Positions 39,844 through 51,613 of a stretch of 64,000 nucleotides of DNA are shown here, in pieces. Numbering within the stretch: the first letter of the stretch is position 1; the number at the start of each line of letters is the position of its first letter. Below the pieces are notes generated by a model. The model saw only the letters and a list, made by a program, of their open reading frames with translations, was not told where the DNA came from and ran no database searches. Made by a program: the position numbers and the translations under genes. Origin of the DNA: Tillus elongatus (taxonomy: Eukaryota; Arthropoda; Insecta; Coleoptera; Cleridae). Location: NCBI GenBank assembly GCA_964006375.1, contig OZ023262.1, positions 91,523,654 to 91,587,653 of the forward strand, written 5' to 3'.

Positions 39844-41045
39844 CCCAATAACTTCTTTATTCTTAAGATAAAAATATTAAATTTCGTACGTTGGCATACG
39901 ACCTAAATCCAAATAGATTGACGTATTCAGTTGTTTTCGGTCACATTCGATTTCACCGGAAATGTCTGCAACTTTTGATATTGAAATTGGACCTCCGGTA
40001 TTTTTTGCTTTATTTGATTAAAAATGACATTCTGAATACAGTGACACCTCATATGCCAACGTTTAACATTTTCGCTTAAAAAGTATTTTAAATTTCAATC
40101 TAAAGTGTTATGACTATGTTAAAACCATTATCCTTTAATCGAGGAGCCATAAAAAAATACATTTGATCATCTAATCTTTTTTGTCTCTTTTCCTGGCGTG
40201 TTAAAAGATCCCCAAATCGTATTTTTAATTATAACTCAATTTTTTCAAATAGAACGAGGGTGGCTCAAAGGCATATTCGGCAAAAGCATTTTTTGCGAAT
40301 AATTTGGGACCACACGCGAGTTAGTTCCAGTTAAATTGTCGTTATAAAGCGTCTATTATAATTTCCTATGATTGATAAGCGTAATGGCATTTGTAATAAG
40401 TAGGCCTGGAAATAACAAGGTATAGAGATTGGGCAATGGAGTCAAATTGTTATTTCCAGGCCTACTTATTACAAATGCCATTACGCTTATGGTAAATTCC
40501 AATGTTGTAACCATACTAACGTAGAATATGCGGTTTATAACAACAATTTAACTCAAAATACCATGTGCGTGTGATCAAATTATAACTAAAAAATTCTTTT
40601 ACCCAATATGTTAATGAGCCACCTTAGTTTCCTTTGAAAAAAAATTAGTTATGTGTAAAAATAAGATCTGGGGATCTTTTAGCCCGCCAGGAAAAGAGAC
40701 AAAAAACATTAGATAATCACATCTATTTTTCCATGGCTCTGATCAAAAGATAATGGTTTTGACATAGTGGTGATACTAGATTGAAATTTAAAATATTTTT
40801 TTAAAACGACAATGTTAAAAGTAGACATAATATGAGGGGACACTGTATTCATAATGTCATTTTCTATCAAATAAAGCAGAAAAATACCCGAGGTCCAATT
40901 TGAAAATCAAAAGTTGCAGGCATTTCCGGTGAAACCGGAAGTGACCAAAAACAAATGAATACGTCAATCAATCTAGATTTATGTCATGTAGACACATCAG
41001 ATTTATTTTTTATTCTAAAAAATAAAAAAGTTATTGGGATGAGCC
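39842..41045. repeat. 1.2-kb palindrome (fold-back element)
   Basis: The left half from ATCCCAATAACTTCTTTATT is the reverse complement of the right half ending AAGTTATTGGGAT. Matching blocks run through the whole length, for example GGCATTTCCGGTGAAA (right) against its complement near 39950. The centre is a perfect 44-bp inverted repeat (40375-40418 and 40447-40490) with a 28-bp loop, while the outer arms have diverged. It has no coding frame. Confidence 0.88.
40375..40490. repeat. perfect 44-bp inverted repeat, centre of the palindrome
   Basis: ATAAGCGTAATGGCATTTG begins the left arm, and its exact complement ends the right arm at 40490. Perfect identity only here suggests recent conversion or strong constraint at the hairpin tip. 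Confidence 0.92.
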
Positions 41046-41106
41046 AACGTAGAAAAACATATGGCTAAACCTAAATGTTCTCCTTCCAATTGGGAGTAGA
41101 AGGTCA

Positions 41107-41241
41107 TAAACTTCTAATGAACGCGACTCGCCAAACACCCTGTATATCTAGTAAATATAAATACAAAGGGTTTACACCCAACTGTTCTATTTTCTCGACG
41201 ACAACATCCACATAATATACACACATCTGTTTGTTATCTCA

Positions 41242-41305
<64 letters not shown>

Positions 41306-41655
41306 TTAATTGAAGCTTTGTTTTGCATAAACAATAAGGCAAGCAATTAATTTCTCGAAAACCGCTGGAGATGGCTATAGGGAAGTCCCATACAAGAATA
41401 ATCGGAAAGAAATAGTGAAGCGAAAAATGTAATAATATACAGGTGTCTCTTAAAAAATATCAAAATTTCGCTACTTTTCGATATAAACAGGAACGCCGCA
41501 ACGCTAAAAATACTTTAAATAGGTAGAGCAGAACCCACTACTCAAGAAACCAAATGTTGTCGTCCAGAAAATATAACAGTTGTGTATACACCTTTTGTAT
41601 TTATATTTACTACATATATAGGGTGTTTGGCGAGTCGCGTTCATTAGAAGTTTAT
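41107..41655. repeat. inverted repeat pair, about 85-bp arms
   Basis: Arms 41107-41190 and 41568-41655 are reverse complements with few mismatches and include AGGGTGTTTGGCGAGTCGCG. Between them lie about 380 bp with a (TA)n array. Confidence 0.85.
41244..41301. repeat. (TA)n array
   Basis: About 29 units inside the inverted repeat pair. Confidence 0.97.
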
Positions 41656-42034
41656 TACACTGAAGTACATGCGCTTCCGCTTTCGGAAGTACCATGTACT
41701 TCATTCTTTTAAATGGAACACGATATATTTTTGCATTTTAAGGTTTCGCAAATCTAGATTAAATGTTATAAATGAATTACATGTCAAAAATACGCAGTTT
41801 TCGAGCTACTTAGATTTTTTTTTAATTTTCATAATCTCACTACTGTTTTTCACAAGACATATCTGCGCTCCTAATCAAGATTCTGCCTCCGTGAGCAAAC
41901 TAAGAAAGCTAGGTCCTAAGTAAAGCGCAGTAGACATTTTCAGTAACTTATACAGAGCGTTCTATACTAAATGCCCAACTTGAGCAACTTATGTCATACC
42001 TAACTCTAACTTCAAATGGAACACCCTATATTTT
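41656..42034. other. spacer, nothing recognised
   Basis: No supported frame; an 84-codon frame at 41669-41923 has no signature. Confidence 0.4.
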
Positions 42035-42159
42035 AGTAAATTTTCATTAAGAAAATTCACTAATAGAGAGGTATCGACGGTAAGACTTTCGGAACATTTC
42101 TTCAAATAAACGCGAATTAGGGTCCCTAAATCCCTAATCCAATATTTGAATGTTCATAT

Positions 42160-42224
<65 letters not shown>

Positions 42225-43175
42225 GTGTGCGCGTGCGTGTATGTCCAACCGATAACTAAAAAAATTGTGGTGCAAATTGAATCATAACTTCCACATAGCT
42301 ATGATAATTTATTCTCTCCAGAAAGACATACACTTTTGAAAGGTTATATTACTCGCGTTTTATTGAAAAAATATTTTTTTTTCTCAAATCACCCCTTGCG
42401 ACCTTACCTAAAAACAATTCGGTGCGTTCCCTTGTCGGGTTCTGGATGTCAAATTTGAAGAGAATATGACGCTTCGTTCAAAAGTTATTGCGCCTAGTAC
42501 GAGACAGACGTACATGCCGACAGACCCACAGACAGCCCGACCGATAGACCGGCAGACAAAAAAGTTTTCGTTCCAGAATCAAGTTTTATATATGTCTTGA
42601 GATATTTTACGCCGTTTTACAAAAAAATTTTTGTTAACAATATTACAACCCCACACCTTTTACCCCTAATCTAATTTCAGCACATGATACCAGATGTTTG
42701 ATGATATTAAAAGTTTTATAATAAATGAACCCTCAAACGTTATAATATTTATATAACTCGAGTTTTAACGAAAAAATATAAGTTTTCACTGAATCAGCCC
42801 CTTTCATATCCTACTCCCTAAAGCGATTTTACTCAAAAACAATCCGAACAGTTCGTTTGTCGAGTATTAACTGTATACCAAATTTGGAAACGATATATCG
42901 GTTCGTTCTAAAGGTATCGTGGCTACAAACAGACAGACATACATACCGACAGACCGATAGATCTACAGATCCACAGAACGACAGACAAAAACATTCGTTC
43001 CCAAATCATGTTTTCTATATGTTTTGATACTTTTAGACGTTTAAGCGAAATATATTTTTTAATTCTTGTCACCGATGCGATACTTCCATACATTGTGACG
43101 TTGTGAAAGTAAACATGCAGATCGTTTCTAGGAAAATTCGCTACCATATCTCACTTGGTGCGTCCAGACTTTTTG
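42035..43175 (+). mobile_element. TACR copy 12 with TA core and GACA-rich tandem blocks
   Basis: The left-arm hairpin TTAGTAAATTTTC / AAAATTCACTAA precedes the array at 42163. After GTCCAACCGATAACTAA come two diverged blocks of about 400 bp (42290-42690 and 42700-43090), each ending in a tract of GACAGAC(C) units. The copy ends at the inverted motif CTCACTTGGTGCGTCCAGAC at 43151. Confidence 0.68.
42163..42221. repeat. (TA)n core of TACR copy 12
   Basis: About 29 units, followed by TGTGTGTGCGCGTGCGTG. Confidence 0.97.
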
Positions 43176-43640
43176 ATGATAAATAAAGCAGACTGACCTC
43201 AATAACCAGATAGTATATGTTTACCTTTAATCAATCTATTACCCAAATGCAATTTGAATTTATTAATTAAAATATCAGTTTTGATAGGAACACGCTCAAG
43301 GCGTCACGCAATTTCCGTAAGGAACTGACTATTTACATTCTGACATCAACAGACCAAAAAAGAAACGAGACGTATCTTAAGGCAATAAAACTTCGTTGAC
43401 AGCTCAAAATTAAATATGAAGTGGAACTGTCTGCTCCACGGTACACGTTAACTGCAGAATACATCTGCTGCTCACTAATAGGACATACGGGAACATTTTA
43501 ATAAATTCCCAACTCCAGTTCTCCGAAGTTGTGTTAACAATACATGTTTTCCATAAACGATTTACATTTCCAAATTGATTTGCATGTTATTGTTTAAAGG
43601 TTTTTGTAAAACAATGTTTTAGTAAGTGTATATTGGACCT
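43176..43640. other. spacer between TACR copy 12 and the PLE relic
   Basis: Nothing recognised. Confidence 0.4.
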
Positions 43641-43740
43641 GTGACTAGCACTGATAAGTACACTTGGAGAACACAAATCAGCATAACACATTTTCTGAAA
43701 GAGCGGACGATCGTTTTACAAACCAAGGTAGCGTTTGTTT
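43641..43740 (-). repeat. PLE terminal repeat with decayed hammerhead core
   Basis: On the minus strand it runs CGCTACC-TTG-GTTTGT, AAAACGATCGTC, then TTCTCCAAGTGTACTTATCA. It matches the arms at 32455-32667 and the repeat at 63.1 kb. The palindrome ACGATCGT (43707-43714) is kept, but the CTGANGA core and the G of GAAAC are lost. It lies about 100 bp 3' of the PLE endonuclease relic on the same strand. Confidence 0.68.
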
Positions 43741-43840
43741 GCTCCTGCTTATTTACCGGAAATTTCCCCTACCCCACTCTCCCTGTCTCTATTTCCACGC
43801 TTTTGTTGGCTACTTTTGTAGAGTGGTCGATCAATAAACT

Positions 43841-44305
43841 TTACATAGACGGAGCTGCTAAATTCATACAACTTTCATTATTACTATATTTAGTGATATA
43901 AATACTTTTGAACCCGTTTAGCCGTCCAGGTTGTCCTAGATTTTTTTGTTTATTTAGGTTCTCTTTATCAACGTGTTGATTGTTATCCCAAATATGTTGG
44001 GCCATACATGATCCAGATCTAGTAGGTACCGTATATTAGTTGTGCTAAATGTTCTTTAAATTTAATTTCAAAAGTTCTTTTAGTTTTCCCAACGTATTTA
44101 AGGTCACAGTCTTTAAGATTATGTCATAGATCTCTGACATTTTAGTGGTACTATCCTTGTCTTTTGAGTTACCCAGCAATTTTTTCCAAGTATTTTTTGT
44201 CGCAAATATTAGCTGAAAACTAACACTAAAATTCCATATCGAGTATTTCGTGATAATTTTGGAAGCTTTACAGTTACCACTCATATAAGTAACATTAATT
44301 TTCAT
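43841..44305 (-). pseudogene. Penelope-like element, C-terminal GIY-YIG endonuclease
   Basis: In shifting minus-strand frames it reads FATKNTWKKLLGNSKDKD, EIYDI (GIY position, Gly replaced), CDLKYVGKTKRTFEIKFKEH (YIG block with the conserved Arg region), then AQHIWDNNQHVDKENLNKQK and KSIYITKYSNNESCMNL before a TAA at 43841. The order KLLGNxKDK, GIY, C..C, YVGKTKR, H...H.V..EN, Ea.yI matches the linker and endonuclease of PLEs, which nick DNA to prime reverse transcription. Frameshifts lie near 44115 and 44010. The reverse transcriptase is not present in the window. Confidence 0.82.
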
Positions 44306-45139
44306 GAACTAATAATTTTTAAATTTAAATATCCTAACAGTATCGATTTCGTAAATTATAAATCAATCATTCTATCTGAACCGCATTTATTTTTTTCGCT
44401 TTTGGTACTGCTTCACTTGGTTTTTTAAATCTGTTAGCAAGATTCAATGGTTTTCCCTTCATAATCATAATTCCAGCTATCTAGACTTTTGCTTTGCCAT
44501 CATTGTTCCATAGAGGGCATAAAAATTTGTTCCAAATGTTTTTCTCTTAGCAATTGGGATGTGTAACGTTTTACACGTTTCTGTTTACCATAGAAATTAT
44601 TGTAGTTGAGTGACGTCATTGTCTCTGTCCAATGACTCACTTCTATTATTTAGTTCATTACAGCCAATTCTTGAGACCTTGAAGTCAACTTGAACTACAA
44701 ATGACAAATGGCACTTGTTTTTGAAGACTCTGTATATCTGAACAGATCTCATAGAATGACACTTTTCCAATTAAAGTTAGATCTAAAGTGCAAAGAAGGA
44801 AATGGTGACGTAAGCAAAATATCCGTTCCTTTCAGGTATAGCAATCTTTTAATTTAACATATATAGAATCAGTTTAACCCAAAATATATGTATTATTTAT
44901 TTTAACTACGGTGTTTTGGATGTAACTTTTATCTGCCTGTTACATTTAGTTACTTTATTTTGATAATGGTTAGTTTATTTATGATGTGATACTTTATGGC
45001 ATGTGTCTTAAATATTTCATACAAATTTTTAGAGAATTTTTCGTTCCACAAGAGATCTGTGTTTATATCAGAGATAATAAAAGATATCTACCAAATCGAT
45101 CTCAGAGGAACCTCTGAAAATTCTAAATAAAATGCAACA
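44306..45139. other. spacer, nothing recognised
   Basis: No PLE reverse-transcriptase motif was found upstream of the endonuclease relic, so the element is 5'-truncated near 44.3 kb. Confidence 0.4.
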
Positions 45140-46262
45140 CCATGGCTTCAATTAAAAATAGACTGTAACACATCATTAATGTCACCTAAACAAGACAAAA
45201 CAGCAAATGCAGCGATGCAGACAATATTTACAGAAACACTAACGGAATATAATACCGAACTGGTAATGTACATTGATGCCTCTACGTCACCACATGGGGT
45301 GGGTGGGGCGATAGTGACATTGCCCTCCTCTGAGAAGCTTATTAAATTACCTGTGGGCATCAGTATTAGTACAGCTGAACTTTTTACAAGCCTGCAAGCC
45401 ATAAAGAGCATAAAATACATTTCCAACTGTCCAACGAAAATAGTCATCTGCACAGACTCTAACTTGGCATTAAATTAAATAAGTAGCCTATATACCAAGA
45501 ACCATATAACAAGGGATATACAAAATATTGCTCACAATCTTGAACGCCAATATACACACATATTCGTTTGGGTACCCTCACACTCCGGTATTATAGGCAA
45601 TGAGCTGACAGATACTGCTGCTAAAAGAGCGATCATGGAAGACACGACAGTAAGAAGCCTAGATCACAAACTATTAAGACCACACGTTAAAGCAGTAATT
45701 TAGGACAAATGGATAAATATACTGGGATAATCAAACCACCAAGCTGCACGAGCTAGCACCAACCATTGAGGCATTCCAACCACCTATACTAAGTTGCAGA
45801 TCCTTGGCCGTCCTTAGAAGACTTCTTATTTTATGTGTCCTATGCGGAGTCTTGTGTGTGAGTGATTTGTGCAGCACTCACACACAAGTACCTACTGGAA
45901 CAACAAATGCCACCAGTTTGTGATACCTGCATTGTGAGCCTTTTAGTAAGTCATATTGTTACAGAGTGCACTAAACGCAGACTTCAAGGAAGGTTGTTTT
46001 TAGGCGAAAATATATCCATGGTAACCCTAGCCACAGCAGCACCATAAAGCATAATAAATTTCTTAAAATCTAGCGAACTATATAAGCACATATAACTGTA
46101 ACCGTTGTGTTGTACAATTTACTGGTTCAGGAACACATATATTATTAATGCACCTACATTGTACCTAGAATGTTTTTCTATATAATTTATATATGTCAAT
46201 GACCATACTAGTCGAGACATAATCTTCATGCTCTAAAATATAATAAAATAATGATAATAATG
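45140..46262 (+). pseudogene. I-type LINE relic: RNase H and C-terminal domain
   Basis: The frame from about 45140 (PWLQLKIDCNTSLM) runs into an RNase H domain with the full catalytic set: MYIDAST (Asp), STAELFTSLQAI (Glu), ICTDSNLAL (Asp) and GNELTDTAAKRAI (Asp), plus WVPSHSG. An in-frame TAA at 45475 splits it, and a second stop follows near 45700. The C-terminus (45862-46047) has LTHKYLLEQQMPPVCDTC and HIVTECTKR, the Cys-rich end of I-type LINEs. A TAATAATAAT-like tail lies at about 46235-46262. RNase H removes element RNA from RNA-DNA hybrids. Confidence 0.82.
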
Positions 46263-48581
46263 AACATTTTAAACATTTAGTTAGTCAGTAATTATTAGTT
46301 AGTGATCTCTCTTATACATAATTATTTGAACCAAAACCTGCTGAAAGTCAAAACTCGCTTTGTTTGGAACGAAATTAAATAAACAATCTGAAAACAATCG
46401 TTAGTTTTACTGCGAACAAGACACGTAGCTTTTAACTTTGTATTTGTTTGCAGGAGAGTTACAGCTAGTTGTAAAAATTACTCCTGCGAATAACCAATAA
46501 ACATTCATTTCTGTTAAATAAAATTAAGATTGATAATTAGCAAGCTGACATTATAACAAATCATAATAGCTATGTCCATAATTCACTGGATTGCCTTAGC
46601 CGGCGATGAAAAGTGTATAATTTAACTGTCGCAATAAGCTTTATTTAAGCTTTAATACAAAATAATTTATCACACAGCTATTGAAAGTAAAAATGTTAAC
46701 TTTAGTGTAACTATCTAATAACATAAAAGTCCGGGGGCTTCTAGACAAGAAATCATGGCATTTCGGTTCATGGCGACTGCAGACAAACGAATAATAAATT
46801 AAAGCTTTTAGCTGCTCTTACAAGGTTGCCAAATGTTGTATTTTGAATTAAATTTAAGGATAATTGACACAAAAAGCTGAAACACCACAAAAAATACAAT
46901 ATTAATGACAGAGAGTTGGGCTCTAGATACGTATTTTGTCAACGAAGTTGTGTTACGTACTTCCTAGACTCTTGGCCTATGGTTACGTTGCCAGTTCTTT
47001 TGATGTGGTATGCAGTCAATGAGAGGGTTGTTAAATAAATAAGATAAGGTCAAAATTCAGGGCTCAAATATATAATCATTCGAATTAAATAAATAAAATA
47101 AAACTTAATAGCTCTATGATTTCTAATCTATCCTACTCTAAAATCTACCATTTCCCGGACTGTCACTATAAGATAACGTAAAAGTTCAAACTAAAATATA
47201 ATATAATCATGCGAATTAGATTACCTCCTACCATATGACGTATCTCCTAACAAAATCTAATATGTGATTCTTCCTCTATGATTTCTAATCTATACTACTC
47301 TACAATCTATACTACTCTACAATTCCCGAATTGTCACTTTCTAGCATCGAACTAATGAACTAACTAACCTCTTAGCATATGACATATCTCCTAACAACAA
47401 ATTTAATGAAACAAATAACTTCTACTCTTCTTAACCCGCACTATTCGGTGATAAAAGGAAATATTAAATTGTTTCCCAAAATTGCAATTGCAGTTTTGTT
47501 TACATCAGACTCATATAAAATTAGTACATCCGCAATTAATGGATAATTATGCGAATTCCAGGTAAGCTAATGCTAACACTAATACTGTAAAAATGTGAAC
47601 TCTGGTTTGAACAATTACTTATTGCCGATCCTTAAAACTATTTACATAAAATTACGACTTAGCTGTTTATTCCAGGTACGGCTCCAAGACCTCACTAATG
47701 CCACTTGTTCCCATAACTAATAACTGTCCATGAATATAATTTGGTTTTCCAACTCAATCAGCTACTGATGAACGAATGTGATAATCCCATACTAGCCATA
47801 CTTGGTTTTATGCATGCAGCATAACAACCAGAACCGTTCAAAAGACAGAATCCAAGCATAAGAAATCCAGAAATACTGAAATACAGGAACCCCGATACAA
47901 AAATTTACCAGGAATCCAAAAAACAGGCCGGAAGAGAAAACCCTAAAATGTTCAAAATATGAAGGCAACCATGGTTATTTAATTTCAATCTCCAATCACT
48001 TACCCAGGCACAGGGGTTTTCTCACTTATACAAATAGCTTCAACTAAATTCTTAAAATCATAATTGTGAAAATTCTCTAACATTTATATTTTCCATTTAA
48101 GTATCTTAAATATTCACTACAAGAACTTGTGAAAGAAAATAAAACTAAGAGTGCATAAATCAACTGAAATTTCACGTCATCCTTATCTCTTAATCGCCTG
48201 GTTGATATGAAAATTGATTAAAATAAAATCAACTGGAAGATAATTAAATACAATTTTAAAGGAAATTCAAGTTCCCTTACTCGACTATAGGGGGAGACAC
48301 CTTCCGGTGGCTGGCTTCCTTATCAGAAGAAAAATAGTAAACAACAGGATAGTAAACAAATGAAGATTTTAACCAAACTATGCATCCACCTAAAGTGAAA
48401 TAATAGTGTAATAATAGTATTTAGTGTTTTTAAGTGTCCAGTGCATACAGAGAGTTTGTTGGTTGGGTTTTGGTATCCTTTTTATATAGAATTTATGCAA
48501 AATAGTCATATACACGGCCAGACCGTAACAGTTGTCTGCATCAGCAGCCGTCGCAAGTTACTAATATTAGGGTAATTAGGA
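46263..48581. other. 2.3-kb stretch without recognised gene
   Basis: A segment at 46746-46805 (AGAAATCATGGCATTTC ... AATAAATTAAA) is shared with 58848-58905. At 47105-47165 and 47275-47345 a diverged block around ATGATTTCTAATCTA and CTACTCTA recurs, together with CATATGAC(A/G)TATCTCCTAAC, giving a loose duplication of about 165 bp. Confidence 0.45.
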
Positions 48582-50200
48582 TAATTTTGCAGATCCCTCA
48601 ATGTGGAGAGCTACCAAAAAAATACTTCGACAACCACAAACTACATACAGCTTAAAAACTAACAACGAAGTTCACGATACAGATAAGGGCAAGTGTAGAA
48701 TATTTGCCGAGCATCTCGAAAACGTTTATGTCCCAGCGTCTTTACCAAATCACACCCTCACCAAAGAAATTAAATCATTTATTGATAATGTGCTTCCTAA
48801 TATAAGCCCAAACAGCTTCTCGATAATTACCTCAGACGAAATATCTGATTTAACCAAAATAATACCAATAAAAAAATCCTCTGGTCATGAACTCATACCG
48901 AACATAGTTCTTAAAAATCTGACCAAAAAGTGTTTTGAGACATTAGCGCTTATATTTAATGCATGCCTGAAAACTGGCTATTTTCCACACACATGTAAAC
49001 ACGCTGTAATTATCATGTTCCTGAAACATGGAAAAACGAGATGCACCCATCAAGCTATATTCCTATCAGTTTTCTGTGCAAGTTAGGCAAGCTTTTCGAA
49101 AAACTGATACTGAACCGACTGAACGAATTTATGGAAGAGCATAATACCCTACGCCGCACACAGTTCGGGTTCAGAAAAAAGCATTCAACTCTTCATCAAC
49201 ACCTTCGTTTAAATGAAATTATTATACAACCGTAGCATTTCTTGACGCAACACAAGCTTTTGATAAAATATGGATCGACGGGCTTCTCTTCAAATTAGCT
49301 AAAATCCAAGACTTACCCCCCTATCTACCCAAAATCATTGCCAGCTTCAGACAAAATAGAACATTTGCAGTAAGAATAAACGGTGAGTTTTCCACAACTA
49401 AAGCAATTCACGCAGGAGTACCTCAAGGTTCCATATTGGGACCTACACTATATAATTTATATGTAAGCGACATACCATGCGAGCAAGGCTCCTTATTGGC
49501 GATGTATGTGGACGATACAGCAATAGCAACACAACACAAAAGCATGATCGAATCCAGGAACCTTTTACAAAATTCCTTAAACAAAGTTACAAAATGGTGC
49601 GAGAGCTGGGGAATCACTATAACCTCATCAAAGAGTCAAGTTAAAATCTTTACGCTCTTAAGAGGACCAAACCCGCCACCGTTACAAATAGATAACAAAG
49701 CAATGCCTTGGAATTACAAACACGAATCCGTCAAATATTTAGGTCTACATTACATTCGTACCTTAACCTGGAGGCATCATATCAAAAACAGAACTCAGCA
49801 AGCTTATGGACGTCTAAAAATGCTGTACCCCATTATAAACAGAAAATCATCACTGAAGATTGAATTCGGAACTCTCATCTACAAAAGTATTCTTAGACCA
49901 GTTCTCACATATGGCTGTCCAACATGGGGAACAGCGTCAAATTCAACAATAAATATGGCACCAACCTTCCAGAACAAAGTGCTACGAATCATCACCGATG
50001 CACCGTGGTTCATTAGAAACACGCAAATACATCGCGAATTAAACATACCAGTGATCAGTGACTTCATAAAAACAAGTGCGATCAACTTCCTGAACAACTT
50101 AACTGAATGTCCTGGAGCAGCACATTACAATCTTGGTGCAAGACTACAACAAAGAAGACTAAGAAAAAGACTTCCACAAGATGTGTTTAATGGTCCATGA
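48582..50200 (+). pseudogene. jockey-type LINE reverse transcriptase relic
   Basis: The left end starts at DPSMWRATKKIL, the usual linker after the endonuclease, so the copy is 5'-truncated. Fingers: SSGHELIPNIVLKNL and FGFRKKHST. Motif A is FLDATQAFDKIW (49240), motif B GVPQGSILGPTLYNLY (49420), motif C AMYVDDTAIAT (49500). The last 254 codons (49436-50200) are open and end in LQQRRLRKRLPQDVF. Frameshifts near 49060 and 49210 inactivate the 5' part. The missing 5' half and near-intact 3' half fit incomplete target-primed reverse transcription. Confidence 0.87.
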
Positions 50201-50779
50201 TCAGAGTTAAAATACAATTTAAGTATGTATGGGTATTTGGGCGCATGGGAGTGTGTCTGTGAGTATAGATGTGTACATACGAATGTAAGCTTACCAAATA
50301 ATGTTACTAACTTATCGACCAAACTATTTTTAATTTATTTTTCTTCCTATAGCATCTTATCGTTATAATTTTTATTGTGTTTTATATTAGACAATAGCTC
50401 ATGGCAGATAAAACAACCATGAATAGCATACATGTTGCTGAACTGCTTTTAACTACAATATAAGAAAAGGATAATTTTGCTCATACTAATTGTATGAGAC
50501 AAATTGATTATTCTATTTGTATGCTAAACTGCGAATGATGGAATACCAGAGAAGCAATTTGGGGTATTGTTATACCAGATAATGCAATACCGGTTCGTGC
50601 AATACCGACTGAACCAACCTAATGACTATTGTTGAGTCAACGGACACGCCTAAAACCGGTTGTTGTGTCGATATTGAAAGTAACCATGGATATTTTTTTT
50701 AGTAAATCAAAAAGTGTTAAATTAGCTGGACCCATATCTGGGTTCACAAAATTTTGTGGGATCACTTTCTAAACCATGT
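50201..50779. other. 3' UTR of the jockey relic and spacer
   Basis: A likely 3' UTR continues to about 50465, where AAAGG follows an AT-rich end. No further gene. Confidence 0.4.
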
Positions 50780-50817
50780 AACTTGCGAGAATTCGTGTCT
50801 ATTTTCAATAACTTAAG

Positions 50818-50900
<83 letters not shown>

Positions 50901-50966
50901 CTAGGGGCATAGGATAGACAATAGTAATCTTAAGTTATTGAAAGTAGACACGGATTCTCGCAAGTT
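50780..50966. repeat. palindrome around a (TA)n array
   Basis: Arms of 41 bp (50780-50820 and 50926-50966) are reverse complements with two mismatches, for example AACTTGCGAGAAT against its complement. The array 50820-50898 fills most of the loop. The right arm abuts the stop of the PLE endonuclease fragment. Confidence 0.88.
50820..50898. repeat. (TA)n array in the palindrome loop
   Basis: About 39 units. Confidence 0.97.
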
Positions 50967-51123
50967 AAATGCAAAGACATCTGGCATTGGCCGACATATG
51001 TCTTTGCTTTATTGGATCTGATTGACCCATGTTGTCTTCGAATTTTGTTGTCATGGATCTCGCCGTTTGTCCAATATAGAATTTCAAGCAATTGATACCA
51101 GATAATTGATAAATGCCTGCCTT
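50965..51123 (-). pseudogene. second Penelope-like GIY-YIG endonuclease fragment
   Basis: From 51117 leftward the frame reads GIYQLSGINC, LKFYIGQTARSMTTKFEDN, MGQSDPIKQRHMSAN and stops at 50965. GIY, the Cys, YIGQT and the Arg region are in the spacing expected for the PLE endonuclease. It differs clearly from the copy at 44 kb (KYVGKTKR), so it comes from another PLE family. Upstream frames are broken; no RT remains. Confidence 0.72.
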
Positions 51124-51613
51124 TTATCGAAAGGTAATAGTACCAGATGCTTCACCTGAGAGCTTCTTTCAGTTATCAACTTTACAGGCACACCAATGTC
51201 ATTACCTTTGAATATTATCTATCCCAACTAGCACCAGAGTGATGGAAACTGAGATCTAAACATAAAATTAGTAGCCATTACGTAATCGCCACTAATTATA
51301 CAAGTCTTTGGTGAAAATAACTTCATATTCCACATTATTATTGACAACTACGTGTTATTTAACCCTTATAACAACAATAGAGTTACGAAATTTCTTAGCT
51401 GCTTTCAAGGTATTAGGAACGTCGTTGTTATTCTTAGGATGACTTTGGAGTTTCGGAAACTTGAAGGTGGCAAACGACAGTAGCCGAAAATCTTGTGTTA
51501 CCTAAATGCTACATCAAAGTTGCAACCATTTTAAGTAATATTGATAGTGGCCGCGACGTTACCAGCCTCTTCATTCTATACCTAATAGTTGGGGAAATTT
51601 TTGGTAATATATT
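51124..51613. other. spacer, possible further PLE linker
   Basis: No secure translation could be read. Confidence 0.35.
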
